From the NCBI RefSeq assembly GCF_000330505.1, contig NW_004443692.1, forward strand, positions 933,408 through 997,407: a stretch of DNA of 64,000 nucleotides, in the 5' to 3' direction. The DNA is from Entamoeba invadens IP1 (Eukaryota > Evosea > Mastigamoebida > Endamoebidae). A model generated the notes under the pieces. It was not told the origin of the DNA. It worked only from the letters and a program-made list of their open reading frames with translations, and ran no database searches. This document shows, in pieces, positions 39,646-49,263 of this stretch. Positions within the stretch are counted from its first letter, which is position 1. Every line of letters starts with the position of its first letter. Both the position numbers and the translations under genes were made by a program.

Positions 39646-40974
39646 TTATTTAGTCTTCTCTGTGTTCATCACAGTCTCTCTGAATGTATCGAGCCCTTTT
39701 TCCCATTCAGTTGGTTCGTCCATCTCTCCTTTAAACTCTGCTACTTTAGTTAAGGTGATGAGTCTTCTTCCCCAAGAGTTGCACAGGACTTGTAAACAGT
39801 TAGATTCTCTTTTTAAACAACCCATAACCATCTCTGGGAACAATTTACCATGGTCTTGTGGGAAAATGACAGGGAACCAAAATACAAGTCTCCCCCCAAC
39901 AACCAAGTTTTCTGCGGCGAATCTGAATAAGTCGTGTAATATCTGGTCGACGCCATATTTAATTCTTTGTGGGATATGTTGGTGATAATCCTCACCCCAA
40001 ATAACAGGACGTGGTTCCATATCTGGGTGTCGTTTCCCGACTTTTCGAGCGCCTTCTCTGATACCATAAGGTGGGTCTGTGACGATACAGTCGAACATTG
40101 GACGTACCTTTAATGAGCTCATTGCGAAGTCATTAGTCACCAACCCTAAAAATTTGTCGTTCAATTTGTAATAATTGATGTTAGTTGTGACATCCACAAT
40201 TGGTTTCGTTGTCTTCTTTGTCATGTTTTGATAATACTCTTTACCTCGTAGAGTCACATTAGAGATGTCTAACCCAAGAACATACGACCCAAAGTACGCA
40301 GAAGTAACTAGGGTTGACCCAGTCCCTGCAAATGGATCACACATCACACTCCCTTCCCGACAACACCCAAAGTTGGACATTAAACAACACAATTCAGGGT
40401 CCATAGAAGTAGTCCCAATATATGGACGGACCTTAAGACTGAAGTGTGTCATTAATTTTCTATTTCCATAACACAACTCAATTCCATAATAAATGTTCTG
40501 TGGGACATCAGAGGTCTTCTTTAAGTGCCCGATATTTTCCATGATCGAAATGTTCAAGTCAGGATTCTTCAAATCGACAGCTCCAAGATAATCGTACAGC
40601 TTAAAATCTTTAAATTTGTCAAAGATCTTCACTTGTTCAGGAATTCTATAATTCTTGCCAAAACATGTCACTTTCAACTTGAAGGTCTTTCCTTTATAGA
40701 TGGGTATCAATTCATCTGCCTTGGAATAGACTATCGGAACCAATTCTTCATACGTCTTCGCCTCTCCCCATATTTCATAAACTGTTTCTATCAGTACAGA
40801 GCGGGAACAAACCTTCTTAATATCTTCAAGGGAATCAAAGTCCGCATATAAATAGACATTACATATCGTACTTGCATCATAAACACAACGGACGTTAAAG
40901 AGATGAATCAGACTGTCAAATTCGGCAAAGCGAAATTCTGGTTGGCTTTCATAGAACCGAATCAGTACTCGCAT
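39646..40974 (-). CDS. TRM11: TRM11, tRNA (guanine-10-N2)-methyltransferase catalytic subunit
   Basis: 442 residues. The N-terminal THUMP-like half (about 1-170) has the TRM11 opening (RVLIRFYESQPEFRFAEFDS), and the C-terminal half is a class I methyltransferase: SAM-binding DPFAGTGSTLV (near 216) and the catalytic DPPYG (near 297, in VTDPPYGIREGARK), the N2-guanine type. 'RPYIGTTSMDPEL' before the SAM site is a strong TRM11 mark. With TRM112 it forms m2G at position 10 of tRNAs in the cytoplasm. Length is normal for the family (yeast about 433). No intron. The ATG at 40974 is the first in frame. Confidence 0.92.
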   Translation of the reverse strand: MRVLIRFYESQPEFRFAEFDSLIHLFNVRCVYDASTICNVYLYADFDSLEDIKKVCSRSVLIETVYEIWGEAKTYEELVPIVYSKADELIPIYKGKTFKLKVTCFGKNYRIPEQVKIFDKFKDFKLYDYLGAVDLKNPDLNISIMENIGHLKKTSDVPQNIYYGIELCYGNRKLMTHFSLKVRPYIGTTSMDPELCCLMSNFGCCREGSVMCDPFAGTGSTLVTSAYFGSYVLGLDISNVTLRGKEYYQNMTKKTTKPIVDVTTNINYYKLNDKFLGLVTNDFAMSSLKVRPMFDCIVTDPPYGIREGARKVGKRHPDMEPRPVIWGEDYHQHIPQRIKYGVDQILHDLFRFAAENLVVGGRLVFWFPVIFPQDHGKLFPEMVMGCLKRESNCLQVLCNSWGRRLITLTKVAEFKGEMDEPTEWEKGLDTFRETVMNTEKTK

Positions 40975-41449
40975 CGTCTGGTTTTGAAGTTGTTCAAACC
41001 TTGATTATTATTATTTCTTTAGAATGAGAGTCTATTGAAGCACTTTTGAGTCAACTCACGTTTTATCCATCAAAAACCATAAATTTATAGTTTAATATTA
41101 TAATTAAACTAGTTGTTTTTTTGAATACGAATTATCCTTCAAAACTGTATTATTAAGTTGGGTGATGGAAAATATTGAAGAGAATAAGAGGAAAAAGTAG
41201 GGTTTGTTCTATAATACATTTTTGACGTTTTATATAACCACCAAGCCGATTGACTGCTTTTTTAAACAACTTTACTTTATTCACGTTGTTGTGTTTCGTC
41301 ACTTTGAGTTCTTCTATACTCAACAAAGGTGGTTCAGATTGAATTAACACTCGACTAATCAAAGAATAAATACTCTCACCAAGTCACTATTTTCACTAGA
41401 AATGGATATAACCAATAAAAGTTATTAAAAACAGAACTAAAAAATCGAA
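40975..41449. other. Intergenic, divergent promoters
   Basis: About 475 bases between TRM11 and PIG-T. A 69-codon minus-strand frame at 41153-41362 lacks an ATG and any known motif, so I do not call it a gene, although an isolated exon cannot be ruled out. Confidence 0.4.
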
Positions 41450-42964
41450 ATGGCACCTCTACTTCTTCTTTTCATAACAACACTTGTTATATATGCGCAG
41501 AGTGAATCCACAATGGAAGTCACTCTTTTACCAAATGGGGATTACCTCCACCACATCAAATTTCTTTGGTCGCACACCGATCAGTCTTCTTCATATCCCG
41601 ATGGCAACAATTTGCCAGCAATGTTTTATTTAAATCGCCGGTATAATGTGACTCAAAGTGAAGTTGTGATGAGCAGAGGCACGTGGTCAGAGCAATATGG
41701 TTTACTTCCATTTTCAGTTGAAAGTGGTTCAGTGATAGCTTTAGAAGCTACTTCCCGTCTTGACCAGACTTATTACTTAGCACTTTCCACATTATTACAG
41801 AACACAGGGTATCAAGGTATCTCTGTTCACCCACATGACATTTTAAACGCAATTCATAACATGACCGTGACACATTACTTTGTTGCTCCGTCTGACTGGA
41901 GTTGTCTTGAAAATGTGATTCGAGTCCGGTCACTCTTCCCCAAAATGGCGCATTCCAATTTACTCTCAAACAAAATATTAACAAGCGACTTATACACTTT
42001 CAGAATTCGCCAAACACTCACTGAATTCACTGCAGACGTATTCCTCATTATAAAAAGTGTGCATGGCACTCATAAAGTATTTTCATTTTATGACGACTAC
42101 ACCGACGGGATGGTGAAGGTCCTCTCAAAACACACGATCATTGCGAATGGAAAATTACTTAAGAAAGACACGACATTCTCAGGGAGGAAAAGCTTAGTCT
42201 TAATGCGGAACAGTGATGTGGTGCTTGAAAATACTTTACCCATCGAACAGAGATATATGTATGTCTCTGGTGCTGGTGACAATTCTATAAGTGATGGACG
42301 ACTCCGTTACACCTTTCGTAATACAGGAAACACGTCACTTAGTCTTGCTGTTATGTTTTCTATACCATATTTCCTTAACCCTAAAAAGGTGAACTGTTTG
42401 AGTAACGGAGAGGCATTTCCATGCGGTGAAACGGCCTTTCCTAAAAAGGCTGAAAAGGTGTATACAGCAAATGTATTGCCAATGTCATTCACTGTACACC
42501 CCCAACACCTTTTGAATGTGGAAATAGCAGTGTCTTATGTCTACCAACCACGACATATGCACTCACAAGAGCCACAAAAGGGGTGGGACGTACCATCTGT
42601 TGTTGGCATTCTCTATGAAAAGAACGTCGAAAAGAGAGTTATTGTGTCCAACAATCTTCTTGTTGGAATTCCAGCACCAGACTTTTCAATGTTGTACAAT
42701 GTTATCGCTCTCACACTCGCCGTCTTTGCACTTGGCGTTGGAAACACTATAGACATCGTCATTCAAAAACGAAATTATCTCATTCAAAACGAAGTAAAGT
42801 CAAACTTACCAACAATCGTATTGATACTGAGGTCAATTTACTTTGCTCTTAAACGCAAGTTTGGAAAGAAAGAAGTTGAAGGAGAGCACAAAGAAGAAAA
42901 TCAGCAAAGCGAAATGAAAGATGAAACTCAAAATTCGGAAAACGTCAAAGTAAAAGATGACTGA
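41450..42964 (+). CDS. PIGT: PIG-T, GPI transamidase subunit
   Basis: 504 residues. Signal peptide (APLLLLFITTLVIYAQS), a large lumenal domain, one membrane segment near 415-435 (MLYNVIALTLAVFALGVG) and a charged Lys/Glu-rich cytosolic tail. Family marks: the N-terminal 'HYHIKFLW'-like start, SRGTWSEQYG (PIG-T 'TQGFWRTRYWG'), HYFVAPSDWSCLENV (PIG-T '[22 protein letters not shown]'), RYMYVSGAGDNSISDGRLRY ('RYVSGYGLQKGELS'), and QPRHMHSQEPQKGWDVPSVV ('YTPDPNHGFYVSPSV'). PIG-T stabilises the transamidase in the endoplasmic reticulum, which cleaves precursor proteins and attaches the GPI anchor. That matters in Entamoeba, whose Gal/GalNAc lectin is GPI-linked. The gene looks intact, with no intron. 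Confidence 0.85.
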   Translation: MAPLLLLFITTLVIYAQSESTMEVTLLPNGDYLHHIKFLWSHTDQSSSYPDGNNLPAMFYLNRRYNVTQSEVVMSRGTWSEQYGLLPFSVESGSVIALEATSRLDQTYYLALSTLLQNTGYQGISVHPHDILNAIHNMTVTHYFVAPSDWSCLENVIRVRSLFPKMAHSNLLSNKILTSDLYTFRIRQTLTEFTADVFLIIKSVHGTHKVFSFYDDYTDGMVKVLSKHTIIANGKLLKKDTTFSGRKSLVLMRNSDVVLENTLPIEQRYMYVSGAGDNSISDGRLRYTFRNTGNTSLSLAVMFSIPYFLNPKKVNCLSNGEAFPCGETAFPKKAEKVYTANVLPMSFTVHPQHLLNVEIAVSYVYQPRHMHSQEPQKGWDVPSVVGILYEKNVEKRVIVSNNLLVGIPAPDFSMLYNVIALTLAVFALGVGNTIDIVIQKRNYLIQNEVKSNLPTIVLILRSIYFALKRKFGKKEVEGEHKEENQQSEMKDETQNSENVKVKDD

Positions 42965-43049
42965 TTTTTTTTACTTTTTAATGTAGTTTATTGTATAATT
43001 TATTTATAGTTTCATGCGCGATGAGAAAACAAAAATGTTATTTGAAGTG

Positions 43050-43680
43050 TTATTCTTTGCTGTCTTTGACTTCTTTAGTTTGTGGCTCTTTCCAGCCCAT
43101 ACCTCTCAACATCGCAGCCCCAAAGTTCTCGACAGGGATGTCTTCGTATGCTTGAGAGTCGGTTGGAGGTGGGAGGTCTTTGTATTTATCAGAAAAATTT
43201 CCACTTGCCTTTTCGAGTGTTTTCCGTCTCTTCATTTGCTCGAGTATACTCTTCCCAAAAGATTGTTTTGGGAGAGGGATGACTGTGATGTCTTTTTTTG
43301 TTTCATTATTTTGTGTTTCTTTCTGGCCAATTAATCTAATTGTCAATTGAATTATTCATCACATACATATCTATAAGTATTAATATTATATGTAGATGAA
43401 AATAGAAGTAAATTTATAGTATATCATTGATGACTGATGATCATAATAAAGATATATTAATAATACTAAAATAATTATAGTTTGGAAATGGCGGAAAAGA
43501 GAGAAATCAAAGTACCTCAACAAAACGCGAATAGAAAGTGATAAAGAGAAGATCAAACACGTTTGTGATTTTTGACTTGTGAGTTTCTGGTTTTGCGGGT
43601 TTTGTCTCTTCGATGAAATTAGCGAGCGCGGATTTTTTCGTTGACTTTTTCACGAATTTTGCACCGATTGGTTTTTGCAT
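43050..43680 (-). CDS. SPP2/GPKOW-like G-patch splicing protein, two exons
   Basis: Exon 1 43680-43559, intron 43558-43336 (GTTTGA...TAG, 223 nt), exon 2 43335-43050; 135 residues. The C-terminus carries the SPP2 G-patch: AYEDIPVENFGAAMLRGMGW, the 'YE.VPVE.FG.AMLRGMGW' signature of Spp2, GPKOW and MOS2, which bind the DEAH helicase Prp2 and start its action on the spliceosome. It stops soon after 'GMGWK', so the last glycines of the G-patch are absent, as in some short members. 'KDITVIPLPKQSFG' before it also fits. Exon 1 (MQKPIGAKFVKKSTKKSALA) is Lys-rich. ATG 43680; the in-frame alternative in exon 2 would need a TTG. The intron is long for this genome, so a small extra exon is possible. 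Confidence 0.72.
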
Positions 43681-43875
43681 ATATTTCCAGTTTTTTTAGA
43701 AGAAGTAAAAAAACTGTTTCTCTCAAATGACAAAAGCCACATAATTATAGTAAATGAATTATAACAAAACCAGCGCTCATTTCCAACCGAACAAACCCAT
43801 ATATATTCATTTCCCATCCCCAGAAAGAAAGAAAAAACTACGAAGTTTTTTTAGTGTAAGCGAACTAAAAAAGTG

Positions 43876-45141
43876 ATGAATTCGCAAGAGAGTGAAGAGA
43901 AAAGTAAACAAGCTGCACAACCCCCAATTGCGGTTGGTCCGCAAGTAGGTCCACCACGTCCAGAGACTTCATCATCAACTTCTCGTGTAACTCGAGGTTC
44001 TGGTCGAGTACCCCCACGCAGAGGGTTAACCAAAACACGAGGGGATATGATGAGTTCATTTAAAGGGATCTTAAATAAAACGACTTCGGACACAAAAGGA
44101 TTAGAGTCGATTCGGGAGTGTGACATAGCAGATCGAATTGGCTATCTGTGTTATCAAAAGTGCAAAGGAAAAGAAATTCCGTTTGAGTTACTGAGTACAT
44201 TTCCGCCAGTCGATTCCACTTCAACATCACAAGCAACAACACCCTCGAAGTGCGTGAAGATCACAGAGGTCGATTCCAAAGTCCCTGAATTCGAAATGGA
44301 GGAGAACACTGAGTTCCACGAGTCTTTGATTCTTAGTCGGGACGGCAAAATAGGGCCAAAAACACGAATGGAAGATTATGATATCATCGTCGATGACTTG
44401 CGTTGCGTCAATAAAGCAATAGACGAGGAAATGACATTCATCGGCGTCTTCGACGGACATCTCGGGACTTCCGCTGCTGAATTCTGTTGTTTCAAGTTAT
44501 ATAATGAAGTCATCCGGTGCAAGGAATTCCCCGTCGACGTCAAGAAGTCTCTCGAAATAGCAGCGCTGAGGTGCGAAGAAGGGTTTAAAGAGATCTCCGA
44601 GGCAATTAGTGTCAACGCGGGAACTACCGTTGCTGTTGCAATAATCACGCAAACAAACATCTACGCAATGAATGTTGGAGACACTGAAATAGTGTTAAGT
44701 TGTACGGGACAACCGGCTGATGTACTGAGTGAAAAGCATTGTTGTAATGTCGAGGAGGAAAAGCGCCGGATAGAGAGTGCTGGGGGTAAGGTATTTAATT
44801 TTCATGGGTGGCGAGTTGAGGGGGTGTTAAGTGTATCGCGAAGTATCGGAGACGAAGGGTTAAAACAGTATGTTCCATGTTTGCCATATGTCTGCGAGAG
44901 AAAGCGTGACGGGGAAGAAGAGTTTTTAGTGGTAGCGAGTGACGGGTTTTGGAATTTCATAAATTACGAAGAGACAGTGCAAATCATAAGGAAAGTCAGT
45001 TTACTGGAGGAGAAGGGGGTAGACGGATGGGGTGTGAAATTGCCGGAAAACAAAAAAGAAGTGGCAAGATATTTGGTGGATTTGGCGATAGCTAGGAAGT
45101 CTCCAGACAATGTCACTGTTCTTGTTGCTTTTTTTAAGTAG
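43876..45141 (+). CDS. PP2C-family (PPM) serine/threonine phosphatase
   Basis: 421 residues from ATG 43876. The first 150 residues are a low-complexity Ser/Thr/Pro/Arg region. The PPM domain (about 150-420) shows motifs in order: RMEDYD (near 166), GVFDGHLG (near 193), NAGTTVAVAI (near 252), MNVGDTE, VLSVSRSIGDEGLK (near 320), VASDGFWNF (near 355) and SPDNVTVLVA at the end. These build the two-metal site. DGHGG is DGHLG, and the fourth-motif SDGLWD is SDGFWN, so an Asp next to the metal site is Asn; DNVTVLVA, which supplies the last ligand, is intact. Activity is likely but may be altered. Cytosolic or nuclear; substrate unknown. Confidence 0.88.
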   Translation: MNSQESEEKSKQAAQPPIAVGPQVGPPRPETSSSTSRVTRGSGRVPPRRGLTKTRGDMMSSFKGILNKTTSDTKGLESIRECDIADRIGYLCYQKCKGKEIPFELLSTFPPVDSTSTSQATTPSKCVKITEVDSKVPEFEMEENTEFHESLILSRDGKIGPKTRMEDYDIIVDDLRCVNKAIDEEMTFIGVFDGHLGTSAAEFCCFKLYNEVIRCKEFPVDVKKSLEIAALRCEEGFKEISEAISVNAGTTVAVAIITQTNIYAMNVGDTEIVLSCTGQPADVLSEKHCCNVEEEKRRIESAGGKVFNFHGWRVEGVLSVSRSIGDEGLKQYVPCLPYVCERKRDGEEEFLVVASDGFWNFINYEETVQIIRKVSLLEEKGVDGWGVKLPENKKEVARYLVDLAIARKSPDNVTVLVAFFK

Positions 45142-45801
45142 ATATGGGTATTATTATTCAATTCATATAGGCTTTATGAATTGAAACACTGGAGGTTTTT
45201 ATTATAGAAAGAATAAAAAATTTTGGTTCTTCATTCTCTTTATCGTTTTTGTTTAATGTGATTTTAATTTCAACCTGTAAAACTACATATAGATATATTC
45301 TTTTTGTACTTCTTTTTTTTAAGGTGAAGAGGAAAAATAACAGCTTATTTAAAAGAAAGAAGAACAAAAAGAATATACTGGGTGCCAGATTTATTTTAAG
45401 AAATGTAATAAATTGAAAAAAAACAAATAAAAAAAATAAAACCTATATTTTTACATCAATAAATACTCAATTTTCTTAAGTATTTATTTAATTAATTGAA
45501 TACTCTATCTGTATACACTTGAGTTTTTCAAGTTAATATTTTCGTTATTGTTTTGTAATAACTTTCATAACAAAAAAATCTAAAAAGTTGAGAAATAATG
45601 GTTCTACTATTTTATTTTTAAGATAATTTAATGAAAAAGAATCAAAATTGTAATCAACAAAAATGAGAATTGTTGAATCTTAAACAAAAAATATAACAAC
45701 TGATGGTTAATTTAACTAAAATATGTATTACCAATATGTTTTGATATCAAAAAAGTAATTATTATATCCAATAAAAGAGTTTATAATAATAATTACATAT
45801 A
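45142..45801. other. Intergenic, left flank of the mariner-like element
   Basis: About 660 AT-rich bases. A 69-codon minus-strand ORF at 45158-45367 is low-complexity and not supported. Nothing else recognised. Confidence 0.4.
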
Positions 45802-46117
45802 CAGTTAGTTCGGTTTCAAATGAAACAAGTCTCATAATAAATTGAATTTGTCTCAAAACAAATTAAAATTGCACCTATATTCAATTTTGTTTCAAAACAA
45901 TAACAATTTGTCTCGTTACTTTGTATTTTGTCCCAATAAAAAACAAAAGTGTTTCAAAACAAAGTAATGTTTCAAAATAATATTAAAATGTCCTAAAAGT
46001 AAAAAATATGTCTCATAAATGTGTAATTTTGTTCGATAAAAATTATAACTTTTCTTTTGAAACCAATAAATAAAGAACATCCAGACCTTGTTTTGATTAG
46101 ACCAGTTTTAAAATTCA
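45802..46117. repeat. Left terminal inverted repeat (316 bp) of the mariner-like element
   Basis: Pairs with 47405-47721. Inner boundary set where similarity stops after AAAATTCA. Contains many GTYYCA-like motifs. Confidence 0.88.
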
Positions 46118-46134
46118 AATTCAAGCAAAAATAC

Positions 46135-47358
46135 TTATAGATCACTTCGAGCAAGGACTTTTAACGAAACTGGTCCAAGGAAATGGCCAATACACCTTCT
46201 GACTTCTCCTTTTTCTATTTCCTCGAAACATCTGGCCATATTAGTAAGCATATTTAGCATATTATCATTGTTAAGTTTGCCAACTCTTGTTTTCCATATC
46301 CCAAAAATCATCTCTATTGGATTACATTCTGGAGAGTATGGGGCGTTAAATAAGACCTTACACCCCTTGGCCTCTGCTTCAGTAGTTATTTCTGCTAAGT
46401 GAACTGAAGCATTGTCCATAACAAAAACTGTATTTCCCAAAAGACCAACAAAATGCTCAACAAGAAGACGAAAAGACGCCAAAAACATCTCACCATTTAC
46501 AGTTTCATTGAACACTCGACAAAACTTTTCTCCTGACTCTGAAATACAACAGACGCAGCTCAAATTAAACGTCTTGAGAGATGTCGTTCGAATGTGTTTT
46601 GTTCCTCGATTCCCCCATGAACGTGTTCGAACATTTCCGACTTTCCAGTGAGATTCATCCACAAAAACAACTGCGTATCCGCTTCTCTGAAGTTGCACCA
46701 GCTCACCAAGTCTAACAACTCGTAACTCTTTGTTTTGTTCCGAATTTGCGTTTCTTCCTCTGATGGTAACTTCTGTAAAAGATAGAGGTTCGAGTTCCAC
46801 GCTATTCATAATGTCGCTATTTTCCAAGTATCGCTGAAGAGTTGAAATGGAAACAGATGCGAAATTTTCCTCGGCAAGTTGTTTTTTTGTTTCTCTGAGT
46901 GACATACTATTTTGACACAAAAGATAACATGCACGTTTTAAGAGTTCGTCACTATATTTGGGTTTTCTACCAATCTTCACTGGTTTTGTAATATCCATAT
47001 TTTTTCTAAGTTTGTTCAAATAATTTCTTGTTGAATTGTTCGACATGTGAGTCTTTTGGCTATACCATTGAACATTATGTGCTTCCCCATGTTCTTCATA
47101 AAGACAAGAAAAAAGAAGTTTTTGATTTTGTGTCACTGCCACATAAGGCCTTTTAAGTTTTATTGTTTCTATTGGCATTTGTGTTATCTGTTGAGAAGTT
47201 GTTGTTCTTAACCGTGCGCCGTTTTCAAGAGCAGCTTCCGATGGTAACTCATCAAGCGGTAATTGGTCTAATGGTTTATTCAAAGGACCAATAAATGGCT
47301 GCAATTGACCAACAAATTCCATAACTTCTGAATGTGGGATATACCCGAAATTGTCCAT
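46135..47358 (-). CDS. IS630/Tc1/mariner-type DDE transposase
   Basis: 407 residues. The N-terminal part (about 100-180) contains a helix-turn-helix pair (LLKRACYLLCQNSMSLRETK, then S-I-S-T-L-Q-R-Y-L) for binding the terminal repeats. The catalytic DDE_3 core has FVDESHWKVG (first Asp, near 236), FVMDNASVHLA (second Asp, near 317) and SPECNPIEMIFGIWK (Glu, near 351); I count 33 residues between the second Asp and the Glu. 'NPIE..W..K' is the IS630/Tc1 signature. There are no stops or frameshifts. The gene fills most of the space between the long terminal repeats and starts only about 46 bp inside the right one. Confidence 0.92.
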   Translation of the reverse strand: MDNFGYIPHSEVMEFVGQLQPFIGPLNKPLDQLPLDELPSEAALENGARLRTTTSQQITQMPIETIKLKRPYVAVTQNQKLLFSCLYEEHGEAHNVQWYSQKTHMSNNSTRNYLNKLRKNMDITKPVKIGRKPKYSDELLKRACYLLCQNSMSLRETKKQLAEENFASVSISTLQRYLENSDIMNSVELEPLSFTEVTIRGRNANSEQNKELRVVRLGELVQLQRSGYAVVFVDESHWKVGNVRTRSWGNRGTKHIRTTSLKTFNLSCVCCISESGEKFCRVFNETVNGEMFLASFRLLVEHFVGLLGNTVFVMDNASVHLAEITTEAEAKGCKVLFNAPYSPECNPIEMIFGIWKTRVGKLNNDNMLNMLTNMARCFEEIEKGEVRRCIGHFLGPVSLKVLARSDL

Positions 47359-47404
47359 GAATAAAAATATACAGATCGAATATTTTATTTTGTTTTTTTA
47401 GTGG

Positions 47405-47721
47405 TGAATTTTAAAACTGGTTTAATCAAAACAAGGTCTGGATGTTCTTTATTTATTGGTTTCAAAAGAAAAGTTATAATTTTTATCGAACAAAATTACA
47501 CATTTATGAGACATATTTTTTTACTTTTAGGACATTTTAATATTATTTTGAAACATTATATCATTTTGAAACACTTTTGTTTTTTATTGGGACAAAATAC
47601 AAAGTAACGAGACAAATTGTTATTGTTTTGAAACAAAATTGAATATAGGTGCAATTTTAATTTGTTTTGAGACAAATTCAATTTATTATGAGACTTGTTT
47701 CATTTGAAACCGAACTAACTG
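47405..47721. repeat. Right terminal inverted repeat (317 bp) of the mariner-like element
   Basis: Reverse complement of 45802-46117, with a few substitutions clustered near 47560-47575. Confidence 0.88.
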
Positions 47722-47864
47722 TACTATACAATAATATTATTTTATTGTATAGTAAAATATTTAGTTTATTATAGAATAAATTGTATATGCAATAAATAAC
47801 ACAAGATGAATTTCTGTCATTTAATATGTGAATGACACTATTAACTCAAAGTATTCAAAAAGAA

Positions 47865-49263
47865 TCAGTTACAAATGAAGTTCTTAAGATAAGAATACGA
47901 GGCCTTATCATCAAGCATACCAGTGTGGTCATATTTTCCGACGTTTTGAACAATTCCTCCGAGCTTTGCACAATACTCCAAACTTTGGATATTGACTGTT
48001 CCATCTCCATCGCCATAAGTCAAAGTAGCTTTTCCTGTGTCATAGTCTGGGGTATCCATAGTGACTCCGAGAATAGTTTCGTATTGGCTTGAGATCAAAC
48101 ACTGAGTTTCGATACCGAAAGGCATTTTATTGTTGTACTTCTTATACAATCCATTGATTCCGTTCTCATATACGTAGCTGTGTTGTTTCTTAAAATCATC
48201 GTCAAGAGTTCCCAACAACTCTAACATGTCATCTACTGTATATACCTTTCCAGTGCTTTTTATAGTCATTAAAGGTGTCTCACCCCAATTAGCATTACCA
48301 CCAGTTGGGAACAAGAATGAAATAGTTTCAGCGCGTCTGCAAACTGGTCTTAACTTTGCTGCACTAATAGGAAGATCCAAATTATTCCCGGGGAAAGCAG
48401 CTGCAATGGTTTTAGCGGCTCCAAGGAAAGGACCAGACATGGCGACCCATCGTTTGACGTATTTCTTAGTGAACTCCTCTCCCATATAATCAAGTAACTT
48501 ATAAGTCATTAACCCGCCCATAGAATGTGAGATAAGAACGACTTGTTTGTTGCCATTAGTCTCATAAGCTTTCTTAATTAAATTCTTTGTGTTCTCATAC
48601 CAATTCTCTTTGTGGGAGTACTCATCAAATCTAAAGTATCTCCAGTCATATGGTGCACCTAACATATCGACGCCATCCGTATAGCCCAAGTCTTTCTCAA
48701 ACTTCTTAATCAAGTCGTGGAACGCTTTTGTGGCTAACGAAATTGGCCAATTTGGATCTATTGAGTCTAAAGCATATGTCGATCCAAAGTCAGGGACTGT
48801 AATGGTGACACCTTCCATATCAGTTTGGGTGNNNNNNNNNNNNNNNNNNNNNNNNNNNNNNNNNNNNNNNNNNNNNNNNNNNNNNNNNNNNNNNNNNNNN
48901 NNNNNNNNNNNNNNNNNNNNNNNNNNNNNNNGAATGCCATTTGATCTATGAGTCTAAGCATATGTCGATCCAAGTCAGGACTGTATGGTGACACTCCATA
49001 TCAGTTGGGTGTAGTGTCTGCGTATAGTGTGACTAAATACCCAATGTAACAGTCGTGACAAACGGGTTGATCTCTTTGAGTGCGACCCACAGACGCTTTT
49101 TGCCGAAAGTCTTCTTGCAATCACTGTCTATGTCGAGAGTAGAGTCTTTGGGAATGTTTACAGCACCTTCAAGAATGGAGGACAAAATTCCGGGAATCAA
49201 GACCATCGGGTACTTGACGCAAGTCTCCGCAAGAGCAACAGCAAGCAACAGATAAGCAAACAT
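47865..49263 (-). CDS. Lecithin:cholesterol acyltransferase (LCAT)-like lipase, split by a misassembled gap
   Basis: The start (ATG 49263, signal peptide FAYLLLAVALAETCVKYP) and the N-terminal LCAT sequence PMVLIPGILSSILEG lie right of the gap. The main body (48818-47865) has YDWRYF ('APYDWR'), the nucleophile elbow LISHSMGGLM (Ser of the Ser-Asp-His triad), GDGDGTVNIQSL (Asp) and YDHTGML (His). All three catalytic residues are visible. Members are secreted or lysosomal acyltransferases/phospholipases that move fatty acids from phospholipids to sterol or water. The frame stops at TAG 49033 and is broken between 48932 and 49033, where the sequence is a low-quality duplicate of 48750-48831 with dropped bases, so the break is almost surely an assembly fault and not a pseudogene. 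Confidence 0.85.
48832..48931. other. Assembly gap (100 N), probably spurious
   Basis: The sequence right of the gap (48932-49018) repeats that left of it (48746-48831) with about ten single-base losses, mostly in runs such as AAA, GGG and TTT. The two sides probably overlap, so the real gap size is negative. Confidence 0.85.
48932..49018. repeat. Low-quality duplicate of the left gap flank
   Basis: Matches 48746-48831 base for base except for missing single bases (for example TCTAAAGCATATG becomes TCTAAGCATATG). This is the pattern of poor read ends, not of a natural tandem repeat. Confidence 0.8.

Larger units (their letters stand above)
45802..47721 (-). mobile_element. Mariner-like (IS630/Tc1/mariner) transposon with 316-bp inverted repeats
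   Basis: The element starts CAGTTAGTTCGGTTTC after TA (45800-45801) and ends with its complement before TA (47722-47723). The inverted repeats run 45802-46117 and 47405-47721 (316 and 317 bp) and differ at only a few positions, so the copy is young. They are filled with a repeated short motif (GTCTCA, GTTTCA, GTCCCA or GTCTCG, then A/T), about nine copies per end. The single gene on the minus strand is an open 407-codon transposase. Total length 1920 bp. Long repeats of this kind are unusual for mariner (about 30 bp) but known in some Tc1 groups. Confidence 0.9.

Noticed and set aside
41153..41362. 69-codon minus-strand frame
   Set aside because: No ATG (starts with TTG), no motif and no clear partner exon; may be chance or an isolated exon.
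45158..45367. 69-codon minus-strand frame after PP2C
   Set aside because: Overlaps the 3' end of the PP2C gene region and is dominated by Phe/Leu/Lys runs.
47401..47607. Plus-strand frame in the right transposon repeat
   Set aside because: Lies inside the 317-bp inverted repeat; a by-product of repeat sequence.
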